Of a stretch of 64,000 bases of DNA, positions 31,036 to 40,131 are shown in pieces. The stretch's first letter is position 1. Each line of letters opens with the position of its first letter. The notes beneath the pieces were generated by a model, which saw nothing but the letters and a program-made list of their open reading frames with translations, was not told the DNA's origin and ran no database searches. Origin of the DNA: Myxococcales bacterium (lineage in GTDB: Bacteria > Myxococcota_A > Polyangia > Polyangiales > Polyangiaceae); the NCBI GenBank assembly GCA_016703425.1, contig JADJCA010000031.1, forward strand, positions 186,001 to 250,000, given 5' to 3'. A program made the translations under genes and the position numbers.

Positions 31036-31874
31036 CATCCTCCGACGATCGCGCCGCGCTCGCTGATCTGGCTGCGAGCCTTCGCGCGTACCTCGAGTGG
31101 CATGGCGACGTCGGCGGCTTCGGGTTTCCGCGCAGACTGAAGGGTGATGCCACGGCAGCGCCCAAGGCGACGCCGCCCGCGGCACCGACCGGCGCGACAA
31201 CGCTCCCCGAGGCGCCGCACGCGACCGCGGCCACCGCGAGCGGGGCCACGGTCTCGCACGCGGCGGCGGCGGTCGCGGCGCCAGCCGAGCGGCGCCCCCT
31301 CGAGGTCATTCAAGCCGCGGTGGCGAGCTGCCAGAAGTGCGGCCTAGGCGCGACGCGCACGAACACCGTGTTCGCGCGCGGTAACCCGTCCGCCAAGCTC
31401 TGCTTCGTCGGCGAAGCGCCGGGTGCCGACGAGGACGCCGAAGGCCTGCCCTTCGTCGGTCGCGCGGGGCAACTCTTGGACAAGATGATCGGTGCCATGG
31501 GGCTGTCGCCGGAGCGCGACGTGTACGTGTGCAACATCATCAAGTGCCGCCCGCCGGGCAATCGACGCCCGACCCCCGACGAGACGGAGACCTGCATTCC
31601 GTACCTTCATGAGCAGCTCGACATGGTTGCACCAAAGGTGATCGTCGCCTTGGGGAACACGGCCGCGGGCACGCTCCTCGGCACGACGCTGGGCATCACG
31701 AAGCTGCGCGGACAGTGGAAGCTCTACAAGGGCACCACCCTCGTCATGCCGACCTATCATCCGTCGTACCTCTTGCGACCGAGCGCGAACCAGGCGGAGT
31801 CCAAGCGTGAAGCTTGGGAGGATCTCCAGTCGGTCATGAAAGAACTCGGCCTCGCCCTGCCCAAGAAGGGCTGA
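31032..31874 (+). CDS. Uracil-DNA glycosylase, family 4 (Fe-S type)
   Basis: ATG 31032 overlaps the TonB-like stop (ATGA). The 280-residue protein has an Ala/Thr/Pro-rich N-terminal extension of about 90 residues, then the family 4 UDG domain: CQKCGLGATR, GEAPGADEDAEGLPFVGRAG, NIIKCRPPGNRRPTPDE, VALGNTAA and YHPSYLLR. Four cysteines are placed to bind the [4Fe-4S] cluster of this family. It excises uracil from DNA. The N-terminal extension is a low-complexity linker of unknown role. Co-operon with a Tol/Ton motor is unusual. Confidence 0.9.
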   Translation: MTSSDDRAALADLAASLRAYLEWHGDVGGFGFPRRLKGDATAAPKATPPAAPTGATTLPEAPHATAATASGATVSHAAAAVAAPAERRPLEVIQAAVASCQKCGLGATRTNTVFARGNPSAKLCFVGEAPGADEDAEGLPFVGRAGQLLDKMIGAMGLSPERDVYVCNIIKCRPPGNRRPTPDETETCIPYLHEQLDMVAPKVIVALGNTAAGTLLGTTLGITKLRGQWKLYKGTTLVMPTYHPSYLLRPSANQAESKREAWEDLQSVMKELGLALPKKG

Positions 31875-31897
31875 GCGCTCGCCGACGCCCGCGGCTC

Positions 31898-33700
31898 TCA
31901 AAATTCGGCGTCGAGGCCGATGGCGCCGTAGAGGGCCGTTCGAGCCGTCACGAAGAGCGACTGGAGGTATTGCGTGTACATGGCATCGCCTGTGACCGTG
32001 ATGCCGAACTGCGTGGTGGCCTCCGGCGGACTCAGCGCGAGCCGCGCCCCCAATCCGCCGGTGAAGCTGCGCAGGGGAGCGAGCTCGCGGTCGGTGGTGC
32101 GAAACGTGGGCAGGAGCACTTGCTGACCGCTCAGCTCGAAGTTGTAGGCGAGCTTGTGGAAGCTCGTCCCCGACTGCACGTGCACGCGCCCGTGGGGCCA
32201 GATGCGAAGCGTGCGCGTGGCGTCCACCATGAGCCGACCGTCGGTGGAGCTAGCGAGCAGCCCCCAGGAGTCGGTGTAGATGCGCTCCTCGATGCGAGCC
32301 GTCGCGCTCGAGAAGCGTTTTGCGAACCGAAACCCGACGGAGTAGCGGTCGCGCTCCGTGGGGAGTTGCTCCGCCGGTCGCGGCGGCGCGCGGTAGACGT
32401 TCACGAGGTCCGTTGACGCGCCCACGGGAATTCGCGGCGCGAACTGCGGCGTGAACGTCGGCACGAAGCGATAGGGCTTCGATTGGTCGCCCCGCTCGAA
32501 GGCCAACGTCGCGCCGATCAGCACGATGGACGTGGGCGTGAGGACAAAGGTGGTGCTGGCCTCGATCTCCTCGATGTTGAGCTTGCGGCTCCACGCATCA
32601 AAGGGCGTGTCGCTGCGGCCGATGGTGTCGCTCGTATGGGTAAAGCCGAGGCGCGGCGTAATGAGCTTGTCTTTGAGGTCGACGGTGATGGCGCCGCCGC
32701 CGGAAAGCGACAGGTAGTCGGGCTCCGTGGAGAGGTTGCCGTAGACCTGTCCGCCGACGTTGGCCGGCTTGTAGCCGCCGGTGAGCCCTACCACGTGGCG
32801 CCGCTCTCGATAGCGACGCGATGCCGTCGACACGATGTCGGGACTGGCGGCCGTCACGAAGTCGATGAGGTAGTTCGCGCCGACGTTCCAGCCGGACGTC
32901 GGCGAGTTGAACGACGCGCGCACCGCTGGCGAGAGCACGTGAACGTTGGTCGAGTCGCTGTAGCCCGCCACCTCCATGGCGGCCCTCGCCACGAGCGTTC
33001 GGACGTCTTGCGGGAGACACTCGGCGATCTCCTTCTGCGTCTTCGCGTTCATGAGACACACGATCTGCGGCTGCGTGAGGACGCCCGGCGCGACCGGCGC
33101 GTTGAGGCGAATCTCGACGGAGCGGACCTCGCCCTCTTTCACCTCGAAGGTCTCCTCGTAGGTGAGCGGCAGCTTGTTGGTCGTTCCTTCGGCCTTGACC
33201 GTGTGTTTGCCGGGGTCGACAGAGAACTTCTTGGTGAGGTTCGCTTGATCGACGGGACGGTCGTCGAAGGTGACCTTGAGGTCGGTCACGTTGGTCGGCG
33301 GCACGAAGGTGACCTTCGCGATGCGCGCGGGAATGTTGAGCTCGGGGTTCCCGGTGATGCTCATCACGCGTTCACGCGCGACCTTCATGAGCAGCTCGTC
33401 GTTCGTCGCGAGCCCCTTCTTGAGGGCTTCGCTGGCATTCTTGAGCGCATCGAGGAGCTTGCCGGCCTTGTCGAGGCACGCCGCGAGGTGGAGCCGCGTG
33501 CGGGCGTTGTCTTCGAGCTCGAGGGACGCGCGGTCCTTTGCGATGCAGGCGTCCCATTGCCCTTCGCGACCGGCGCTGACGGCGTCGCGGGCGAGCTGCA
33601 TCGCCTCGGCGTTGGCGAGCGGCTGGCCTTGCGCGAAGGCGCGCGGCCCGGCCGTGACGAGCAGTAGGAGGACGGCGAGGCTGAGGTAGACGGTTCTCAC
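31898..33700 (-). CDS. Outer-membrane beta-barrel protein (DUF3570-like) with helical-repeat N-terminus
   Basis: ATG 33700 gives 600 residues with a Sec signal ending in PRAFA. Residues 28-110 form TPR-like helices (AMQLARDAVSAGREGQWDAC, LHLAACLDKAGKLLDALKNA), then a PEGA-like beta domain (VTFDDRPVDQANLTKKF). The C-terminal 380 residues read as a transmembrane barrel ending in AIGLDAEF with the terminal Phe used for BAM recognition. The barrel resembles the DUF3570 family. Function is unknown. Confidence 0.7.
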   Translation of the reverse strand: MRTVYLSLAVLLLLVTAGPRAFAQGQPLANAEAMQLARDAVSAGREGQWDACIAKDRASLELEDNARTRLHLAACLDKAGKLLDALKNASEALKKGLATNDELLMKVARERVMSITGNPELNIPARIAKVTFVPPTNVTDLKVTFDDRPVDQANLTKKFSVDPGKHTVKAEGTTNKLPLTYEETFEVKEGEVRSVEIRLNAPVAPGVLTQPQIVCLMNAKTQKEIAECLPQDVRTLVARAAMEVAGYSDSTNVHVLSPAVRASFNSPTSGWNVGANYLIDFVTAASPDIVSTASRRYRERRHVVGLTGGYKPANVGGQVYGNLSTEPDYLSLSGGGAITVDLKDKLITPRLGFTHTSDTIGRSDTPFDAWSRKLNIEEIEASTTFVLTPTSIVLIGATLAFERGDQSKPYRFVPTFTPQFAPRIPVGASTDLVNVYRAPPRPAEQLPTERDRYSVGFRFAKRFSSATARIEERIYTDSWGLLASSTDGRLMVDATRTLRIWPHGRVHVQSGTSFHKLAYNFELSGQQVLLPTFRTTDRELAPLRSFTGGLGARLALSPPEATTQFGITVTGDAMYTQYLQSLFVTARTALYGAIGLDAEF

Positions 33701-33853
33701 GAAGCCTGGCTCCGAAGCTCCCGAACGAAGAGCCCCAAGCGCCAGAGTGCCCAGAAAGGCAGCGTTCCGCTAGTGCCTCGTGAGGGCTCTGGGCCACAAA
33801 GCGACCAAAGTGCCAGGCTTCTTGGCGGGCGCGGGCCAGGGTACGCTGGGCCG

Positions 33854-34792
33854 ATGACGCACACGACGGATGATGTTCGGAACGGGGACCGTCCGCGCGT
33901 GCACTCGGAAGATTACTTCGGCGACGCCCGGGATTTTTGGTGGAATGGCGATTTTCTGGCGTTGATCGCGCGACGCCTCGACCTCGCGAGCGCGCGCATG
34001 GTGCTCGATGTCGGATGCGGCTTCGGCCATTGGAGTCGAGCCCTCGGCGCGACGCTCGCTCCGGAGGCGCGCCTTTTCGGCGTCGACCGTGAGGCCACCT
34101 CGCTCAAAGAGGCCACGCTCCGTACGAGCCGGACGCCGCTGGGCGCGCGCGCGTCGTTTCGCCTCGGCGACGCCCTCGCGCTCCCGTTCCACGATGGCGT
34201 CTTCGACCTGGTCACTTGCCAGACCCTCCTGATTCACCTCGCCGACCCGGCGGGCGCGCTCCGCGAGATGATGCGGGTCCTCGCCCCGGGCGGCCGCGTT
34301 CTTGTTGTCGAACCCGACAACCTCGCCACGAGCATCGGGCACGACGCGCGGGAAAATGGCTTCGAACATCGAGAGGTCGTCGACCTCTTCCGCTTCCAGT
34401 TGCTCTGCGAGGCTGGCAAACGCGCGCTCGGCGAGGGAGACAACTCGCTCGCTGTGCGCCTCCCTTCCCTGCTTGTGGAAGCCGGCTTCGGGGCTCTCGA
34501 GAGCTTTCAGGGCGACCGTCCAGCCTTGCTCGCGCCGCCCTACGAGTCTCCCGCGCAGCGCGCGCTCATCGCGGAGACCACGCAGTTCCTTGAGGAGGGG
34601 CACGCGCTTTGGCGGCGTCCCGACACGGAGCGATACTTCCTTGCAGGCGGCGGCGAGCGCGAGGAGCTCCCGAAGCTTTGGGCCCTTGCCACGGAGCACC
34701 GCAGGCGCGTCCTCGTGGCCATCAAGGCTGGCCGCTATTGCTCGTCGGGCGGCCACGTCACGACGCTGATGACCGGTACAAAGCCGCGCTGA
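33854..34792 (+). CDS. Class I SAM-dependent methyltransferase
   Basis: ATG 33854 gives 312 residues. The Rossmann signature MVLDVGCGFGHWSRALG (motif I), LFGVDREATSL (motif II acid), GDALALPFHDGVFDLV and LAPGGRVLVVEPDN are the methyltransferase_11/25 motifs. A C-terminal extension of about 120 residues carries its own features (Trp/Arg-rich) and probably determines substrate. It is divergent from the barrel gene and convergent with the protease. The substrate is unknown. Confidence 0.88.
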   Translation: MTHTTDDVRNGDRPRVHSEDYFGDARDFWWNGDFLALIARRLDLASARMVLDVGCGFGHWSRALGATLAPEARLFGVDREATSLKEATLRTSRTPLGARASFRLGDALALPFHDGVFDLVTCQTLLIHLADPAGALREMMRVLAPGGRVLVVEPDNLATSIGHDARENGFEHREVVDLFRFQLLCEAGKRALGEGDNSLAVRLPSLLVEAGFGALESFQGDRPALLAPPYESPAQRALIAETTQFLEEGHALWRRPDTERYFLAGGGEREELPKLWALATEHRRRVLVAIKAGRYCSSGGHVTTLMTGTKPR

Positions 34793-34827
34793 AACGGCGC
34801 CGGAGCGCAGCCGGCGGAGTCCGCGAG

Positions 34828-35718
34828 CTACTCGCCCACGTGGGTCGTCCGACGCGCCGCCTGAGCCGTCGATTCTTCGGCCGCGCGGGAGGCCGCGCGA
34901 AAGGCGGCTGCGGCGAGGCCGGCGTACGCGTCGACCCGCGTGTAGACATGGTTTCCCTTCGCCGTGCAGCTGCCACCCCGGGAGATGACCCCGACGACGT
35001 CACCCGTGCGCAGATCAAACGCCGGCCCACCCGAGTCACCGCGACACGTGGCGACTTCGACTTCGAACTCGCTTGGGCCGAGAACCGCGCCGGTAGCGTC
35101 GTTGGCGGCGGGCCCAACAGCAAGGACCGGGCTTCGCGTGCGGGCTTTGCGCGTCCCGATGGCGTTGCTCTCGCCACCACCGAATCCGACCGGGAGCACT
35201 TCGTCACCAGACTCGACGGTCGCCTCAAGGCGCATCGTCAAGATGGGGAGGTCGGTGAGCGGGCGGTCGAGCACGAGGAAGGCGACGTCGGCGTTGCAGA
35301 GCACGTTGCCGGCGGGACGCACGGTGCGAACGGCGCGTGCGCGAGGGACATCCCGGTCGACGCGAACTTGATCGCCGACGTAGATCGCGATGGACGCAGG
35401 CTCCTCATCCTCCGAAACATGAGCCCCGTTGTGCGACCGACCGTCGGCGTCGCACGAAGGCGTCGTGGTGATGGCCTTGGATACGCAGTGGCGGGCGGTC
35501 AAGACGAGGTTCGGGGCCACAAGCGCGCCGCTGCAGAGGGTCACGTTGCCGGGCCCGCCCTCTTGGACGGTGGCCACCGCGACGACCCCAGACTTGCCCC
35601 GCTCAATCGACGTGAGGACCCGGGCGTCGGGCGCCCGGACGCAGCCGGCCCCCGCGACCGCCATCACCGCCCCCACGATTGCCAGCGCTCGAACCATAGA
35701 ATGCCCAACATTGAGCAT
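34828..35718 (-). CDS. Trypsin-like serine protease, lipoprotein
   Basis: The 296-residue frame starts at ATG 35718; ATG 35697 is an alternative that gives a more compact signal. The lipobox is AGAGC. The S1 triad is complete: His in VLTARHCVS, Asp in CNADVAFLVL, Ser in CRGDSGGPAF. Additional Cys suggest disulfides. It contrasts with the trypsin-fold protein at 21812, whose Ser is Thr. The last 40 residues are Ala/Arg-rich. It is predicted to be membrane-anchored and periplasm- or surface-facing. Confidence 0.88.
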   Translation of the reverse strand: MLNVGHSMVRALAIVGAVMAVAGAGCVRAPDARVLTSIERGKSGVVAVATVQEGGPGNVTLCSGALVAPNLVLTARHCVSKAITTTPSCDADGRSHNGAHVSEDEEPASIAIYVGDQVRVDRDVPRARAVRTVRPAGNVLCNADVAFLVLDRPLTDLPILTMRLEATVESGDEVLPVGFGGGESNAIGTRKARTRSPVLAVGPAANDATGAVLGPSEFEVEVATCRGDSGGPAFDLRTGDVVGVISRGGSCTAKGNHVYTRVDAYAGLAAAAFRAASRAAEESTAQAARRTTHVGE

Positions 35719-35940
35719 GCACGAACGCGACGCCTTGCATGGGAAAAATCTGTTTCATTACACACATTTAGGTAGCCCATCTCACGACAGGCGCGCAGCA
35801 CGTGCACGCTTTTCGCTGAGACGCCCAGGAGCACCGTCGACCGACGTAAGCGTGGGACAAGCGCGGCCGTGTACCGCCACGGGCGCAGGTTCGGCGCGCG
35901 GTGAAACGGCTCCGTAAGAGCCTGCTGAAGTGGCCCGCGA

Positions 35941-36297
35941 CTATTCGGGTTTCTTGTCGTCAGCCGCGATGCGAACGCCGCCCTCGGGCGCCGTGGGCTC
36001 CGCTGGCGCTGCTTGTGCGTTCGTCGCGGCGGGGGGCGGGCTCTCGGGCTGGCCAGCGGGCGGGGGCTCGGCCTGGTGTTCGGGCGCTGCCGTTGCGGCC
36101 TTCTTCCCGAAGACCTCGCGCTCGATGGTCGAAGCCACGGTCTCGACGGCGCGGCCGACTTCCTTCACGCCGGTGACGACCGTTTCCTCGATCTTCTGCG
36201 TCGGCAGCTCGCTGATCACGCTCTTGGCGGCGCGAAAGAGCAGGCCCAAGCCCTCGCGGACATCTTCGATGGGGTCTGGCTTTTTGGCGTCCGACAT
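35941..36297 (-). CDS. Small amphipathic protein with Pro/Ala-rich tail
   Basis: Start ATG 36297 (MSDAKKPDPIEDVREG) gives 118 residues; the frame stays open to 36315. The first 70 residues are a charged, likely helical segment (GLLFRAAKSVISELPTQKIE, VGRAVETVASTIEREVF), and the rest is Pro/Ala/Glu-rich. It has no signal or TM and no family I recognise. Composition and the absence of competing frames favour a real gene. It lies 75 nt downstream of the GGDEF gene, perhaps co-transcribed. Confidence 0.65.
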   Translation of the reverse strand: MSDAKKPDPIEDVREGLGLLFRAAKSVISELPTQKIEETVVTGVKEVGRAVETVASTIEREVFGKKAATAAPEHQAEPPPAGQPESPPPAATNAQAAPAEPTAPEGGVRIAADDKKPE

Positions 36298-36372
36298 GGG
36301 CGTAACAATGGCCACGGTCGCGGCGGCTGTCGAGGCGGCTCGCGCAGTTTTCTCGAGCGCTGCGGGAGCCGC

Positions 36373-38544
36373 TCAGCCCACTTCCTTCTTCGGACGACTC
36401 GCCTTGAGTCCTTGCACGCCGCTCGGTCGGATCTCGGCGCGCGCATGCCACGCCGTCGAGCGATTGCGACCGGAGCGCTTCGAGACGTAGAGCGCTTCGT
36501 CGGCGGCCTTGAAGAGCGAGCTCCAGTCGCTGCCCCCTTCGGGAAACGTCGCGACGCCGACGGAGCACGTGACCGAGAGCCCGCCGTTGGGCGTCGGGAA
36601 GACGGTCCGCTCGAGTTCCTCGCGAATGCGCTCGGCGAGCAGCATGGCACCTTGCTCGCTCGTCTCTTCGCAGAGGATGACGAACTCCTCGCCGCCAAAC
36701 CGCGCCACGACGTCCGTCGTGCGCTTCTGCCGCTTCAGGACTTCGCCGAGGCCGCGGATGACTTGGTCGCCCACGTCGTGACCGTAGGTGTCGTTGACCT
36801 TCTTGAAGAAGTCGATGTCGGTGATCAACACCGACAGCTTGCGACCGAAACGCGCCGCGGCCTGCACCTTCTGTTCGGCGCTCTCGAGCATCGCGCGCTT
36901 GTTGAGCAAGCCCGTCATGCCGTCGGTCGTCGCCATTTGCTCGAGCTTGTGAACCATGCGCGCGTTCGCGAGGCTGACGGCGAGGTGGCTCGCGAGCACC
37001 TCGAGCGTCGCCCGCACCGAGTCGCCGAAGGCGTGGCGACGGCGCGAACCGAGGATGAGCGTTCCGAGCGGCCGTGAGTGCAGGAGTAGGGGCAAGACCA
37101 AGAGGCTCGGGAGCTTCGGCCAACCGTGCCGCTTGCTCAAGACCACCTGGTGAGCCGGGTCGTAGTCGCCCTTGTAGGGCAACGGAAAGCGATTCTGGAC
37201 CACCATGGAAACGAGACCCGCGTTGTGCTGGAAGCGGGCGCCCACGAGGCCGTCGATCTCCCCATCCTCGCTGACGGCGGCGCAGACTTCGTGGCTGCTC
37301 GTCGCCTCGTCGAAGACTGTCACGGCGGCGAGATCGAAGCTCGCGATCTCGCGAGCGGCTTTTACGCCGACGTCGAGCACGTCCTTTTCGCTCAAGGCCG
37401 CTTGCAGCGCCTGAGCGGCCCGGTAGAGCTTGCCCTGTTCGACCTTGGCGCGTTCGAGCTGCACGAACACGCGCTCGTTTTGGATGGCGCGGAGACAGTA
37501 ACGGACGGCTTGGCCAGCGAGCTCCTCCTCCTGCGCCGTGAAAGCGACGTTCTCGTGCCGGTCGATGACGAGCACGCCCCGAAGGGTGTCGCCCTCGAGC
37601 ACCGGCAAGGCCGAGAGCGCGCGCACGGGGCATGGCCCCGAGTAGTAGGGGACGTTGTACGAGGGCTTGAGGTTCGCGAGGCTCAACTTGTCGCGGCGCG
37701 AGGCGACAGCGCCGAGGACGCCATCGCCGACGGCGATGGGCACGTCGACGATTTCATCGGACTCGGTGGCCAGCTCGCTGATGCGAAAGTGGGTGCCCGC
37801 GTCGTTGAGCCAGAGGAGAACCGCCGTGTGCAGGTCGAGCGTTCGGCGCAGGAGATCGAGCGCGTAGTGCACCGACTCGTGGATCTCTTCGACGCTGGCC
37901 CGCGCGAGCCGATCTTCGGAGCCTTCGTCGGTCGCCGCGGTCCCGCCGGCACCGAGGAGGCGGTAGCTGCGCGCGTCCTCCTTGAGCTGCTTTAGACGAC
38001 CCTCGACTTGTTTGCGAGCCGTCGCGCGTGTGCGCATCACCTCGGCACGAAGGAAGGAGAGGTTGAGCACGGCGAAGGCCGCCACAAAGACGGCGTGCGG
38101 CGCCAGCGACGTGAGGCTCGTCTCGTGAAACGTGAACCGACGAATGACGGCCTCGAGCAAGACGACGCCCGCCACGACTACGGCCCCGGCGATGGGACGG
38201 GAGAAGGCCGCGACCAACGCCACGAGGACGTAGACGGCTGGCGAAAAGGGCCCCGACAGCGTCCCCTCGAAGCGCACGAGCGCCGCCTCCAACGCGAGCG
38301 CCAAGAGGAGGCCGAGCTCGACGTCCGTGAGCATCGGCGCCTCTCCCGTCGTCGAGAGCTTCAGCTTGACGCGGCTTGCGACGAAGAGGAGCCAAATCGC
38401 GCATGCGACGCCGAGCGTCGGGCCAAAGGGCTGTGTCGCCCCGTCGAAGACAATGAAGGCGCCGAGCCCCACGACCACGACGAGACCGACGCTGCGACGC
38501 GCGGTCTTTCGGAGGCCAAGGGATAGGCGGACGAGAAGGTCCAC
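36373..38544 (-). CDS. Membrane-bound GAF-GGDEF diguanylate cyclase
   Basis: GTG 38544 begins a 723-residue protein. The first 175 residues hold about five or six hydrophobic helices (SVGLVVVVGLGAFIVF, GVACAIWLLFVASRV and others), forming a membrane sensor region. Two GAF-like domains follow, the first around HYALDLLRRTLDLHTAVLLW and the second around RAAQALQAALSEKDVLDVG. The C-terminal GGDEF domain has an intact GGEEF active site at residues 617-621 and an RTTD inhibitory site five residues before it, so it should make c-di-GMP with product feedback. The last 30 residues are basic. Confidence 0.92.
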   Translation of the reverse strand: MDLLVRLSLGLRKTARRSVGLVVVVGLGAFIVFDGATQPFGPTLGVACAIWLLFVASRVKLKLSTTGEAPMLTDVELGLLLALALEAALVRFEGTLSGPFSPAVYVLVALVAAFSRPIAGAVVVAGVVLLEAVIRRFTFHETSLTSLAPHAVFVAAFAVLNLSFLRAEVMRTRATARKQVEGRLKQLKEDARSYRLLGAGGTAATDEGSEDRLARASVEEIHESVHYALDLLRRTLDLHTAVLLWLNDAGTHFRISELATESDEIVDVPIAVGDGVLGAVASRRDKLSLANLKPSYNVPYYSGPCPVRALSALPVLEGDTLRGVLVIDRHENVAFTAQEEELAGQAVRYCLRAIQNERVFVQLERAKVEQGKLYRAAQALQAALSEKDVLDVGVKAAREIASFDLAAVTVFDEATSSHEVCAAVSEDGEIDGLVGARFQHNAGLVSMVVQNRFPLPYKGDYDPAHQVVLSKRHGWPKLPSLLVLPLLLHSRPLGTLILGSRRRHAFGDSVRATLEVLASHLAVSLANARMVHKLEQMATTDGMTGLLNKRAMLESAEQKVQAAARFGRKLSVLITDIDFFKKVNDTYGHDVGDQVIRGLGEVLKRQKRTTDVVARFGGEEFVILCEETSEQGAMLLAERIREELERTVFPTPNGGLSVTCSVGVATFPEGGSDWSSLFKAADEALYVSKRSGRNRSTAWHARAEIRPSGVQGLKASRPKKEVG

Positions 38545-38612
38545 GCTTCGCGGCTATCAGACCCCCCTAGGCGGGGCCAAATAAGCGTTGGATTTCGCGT
38601 TGTGCGTGGACG

Positions 38613-39065
38613 CTACGGGAGCAAGCCGTGCAGTGCCCGACGCCGGAGCGCGTCAATGCGATTCGTCAGGTCGACCCCCGCCGGCGCGCTGACGCTCGGC
38701 AGCGGCACCGTGCCTCCCTTGGCGACGAGCGCCCTGGCCGTGACGGACTCGATGTCGCCCCACGCCACGAACTCGTCGCGGCGCCCGTCGCGCACGTGCA
38801 CGCCGTCGCGCGTGAAGCCGATGAAGCCGTCGTAGGCCAAAAGCCGCGCCATGCCGCCAAAGCCCAGGACGAGCCCGAAGAGGACCGTGACGGCCCCGAC
38901 GAGCCCAACGGTCCCCCGCGGAGCGCTGATGGGGATGCGAGCGGCGGCGACGCAGACGAAGAGTGACCCAAAAGCGACGAGCGCCGTCGCGGGGATCAGC
39001 ACGCGGCGCGACGCGCGCGACACATCGAGGCGGTAAAACTCGAGGTAGTCGCGCCCTCGCTCCAT
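38613..39065 (-). CDS. Two-TM membrane protein with PH-like domain
   Basis: ATG 39065 gives 150 residues. Two TM helices (VLIPATALVAFGSLFVCVAA and VGLVGAVTVLFGLVLGFGGM) precede a small beta domain (FTRDGVHVRDGRRDEFVAWG, DIESVTARAL) resembling the bacterial PH-like domains of membrane proteins (DUF2244/YdbT-like in layout). No function is assigned. It is divergent from the rhomboid gene. Confidence 0.7.
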   Translation of the reverse strand: MERGRDYLEFYRLDVSRASRRVLIPATALVAFGSLFVCVAAARIPISAPRGTVGLVGAVTVLFGLVLGFGGMARLLAYDGFIGFTRDGVHVRDGRRDEFVAWGDIESVTARALVAKGGTVPLPSVSAPAGVDLTNRIDALRRRALHGLLP

Positions 39066-39156
39066 GCCGCCGCTACCGTAGCGCGAATGAACGTCTCGAA
39101 CGGCGATGCATTTGGGCGCCGCCCGCGGCGCGGCTCGCTAAGCTCGGCTCCACCCC

Positions 39157-40104
39157 ATGGCCGACGAAAGCGACCCGACAACGAGCCAGAAGCGCCCGCC
39201 GGCGCCCGTCGTCAAGGCTCTCCTCGCGGCGAACATCGCGGCCTTTCTGCTCACGTTGTTCTTCGCGCGCAGCGTCGAGGCGCTGCTGGCACCGCCCACG
39301 AACGTCATGATGACCCTCGGCGCGAACTACGCCGCCGCAACAGTGCGTGAGTGGCGTCTCGAGACGTTGGTGACGGCCTGTTTTCTCCATTTCGGAGTCC
39401 TACACATCGCGTTCAACATGGTCGCGTTGAGGCAGCTCGGTCCTCTCGTCGAGGCCACCGTCGGCAGCGGGCGCTTCGCGTTGCTCTACGTCGTCACGGG
39501 CGTGGCCGGCAGCGCGACCAGCGCCGCTTGGGGCGCGTTCATGACGACGGCGGCGGAGCGCGGCATCGTCTCGGCGAGCTCCGAGCTCGGCCAGGCGTGG
39601 GCCGGCGGCATGGACCGCCTCAGCGCCGGTGCGTCGGGCGCCATCTGCGGCATTCTCGGCGCGTTCCTCGTCGTCGGCATCCGAACGGGAGGATGGCGAA
39701 GCCCCATCGCGCGGAGCATGGCCCGGTCGCTCGGCACAGTCGTTCTTCTTGGGGCTCTCTTGCGCTTCGACAACGCGGCGCATATCGGCGGCGCTGGCGT
39801 CGGAGCCCTCGTCGCTGCGACGTGGATTCGCCGGCCTGAGTCCAAGCAAGGCCTATGGCTCCGCCTCGCCGTGGTGCTCACGATCGTTGGCGGCGCGGCG
39901 CTGCGCGTGGCCTACGTCGACGCGACCGATCCCTACGCGACGTTGCGCGTCCCCGAGCGGGCGGCGCTCCTCCAGGCGAAGGCTCGTGATGGCCATTGCG
40001 ACGAGGCGCGGCGGGCTGGCGAGTCGCTCGTTCGCCTGTCCCCGACGCTCGCCGCCGCCGTGCAAGCGGAGCTCGCGCCATGCCGCGAGGCCGGTGGTCG
40101 CTGA
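39157..40104 (+). CDS. Rhomboid family intramembrane serine protease
   Basis: The 315-residue protein has six or so TM helices. The catalytic Ser is in LSAGASGAICGILGA and the catalytic His in FDNAAHIGGAGVGAL, giving the rhomboid dyad. The conserved HFGVLHIAFNMVALRQLG in TM2 supports this. An insertion of about 25 residues (TTAAERGIVSASSELGQ) lies before the Ser helix. The C-terminal 90 residues are soluble and helical with two Cys. It cleaves single-TM substrates within the membrane; the substrates are unknown. Confidence 0.9.
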   Translation: MADESDPTTSQKRPPAPVVKALLAANIAAFLLTLFFARSVEALLAPPTNVMMTLGANYAAATVREWRLETLVTACFLHFGVLHIAFNMVALRQLGPLVEATVGSGRFALLYVVTGVAGSATSAAWGAFMTTAAERGIVSASSELGQAWAGGMDRLSAGASGAICGILGAFLVVGIRTGGWRSPIARSMARSLGTVVLLGALLRFDNAAHIGGAGVGALVAATWIRRPESKQGLWLRLAVVLTIVGGAALRVAYVDATDPYATLRVPERAALLQAKARDGHCDEARRAGESLVRLSPTLAAAVQAELAPCREAGGR

Positions 40105-40131
40105 GCTCGGCGAGAGGTATGCTGCCGCGCC

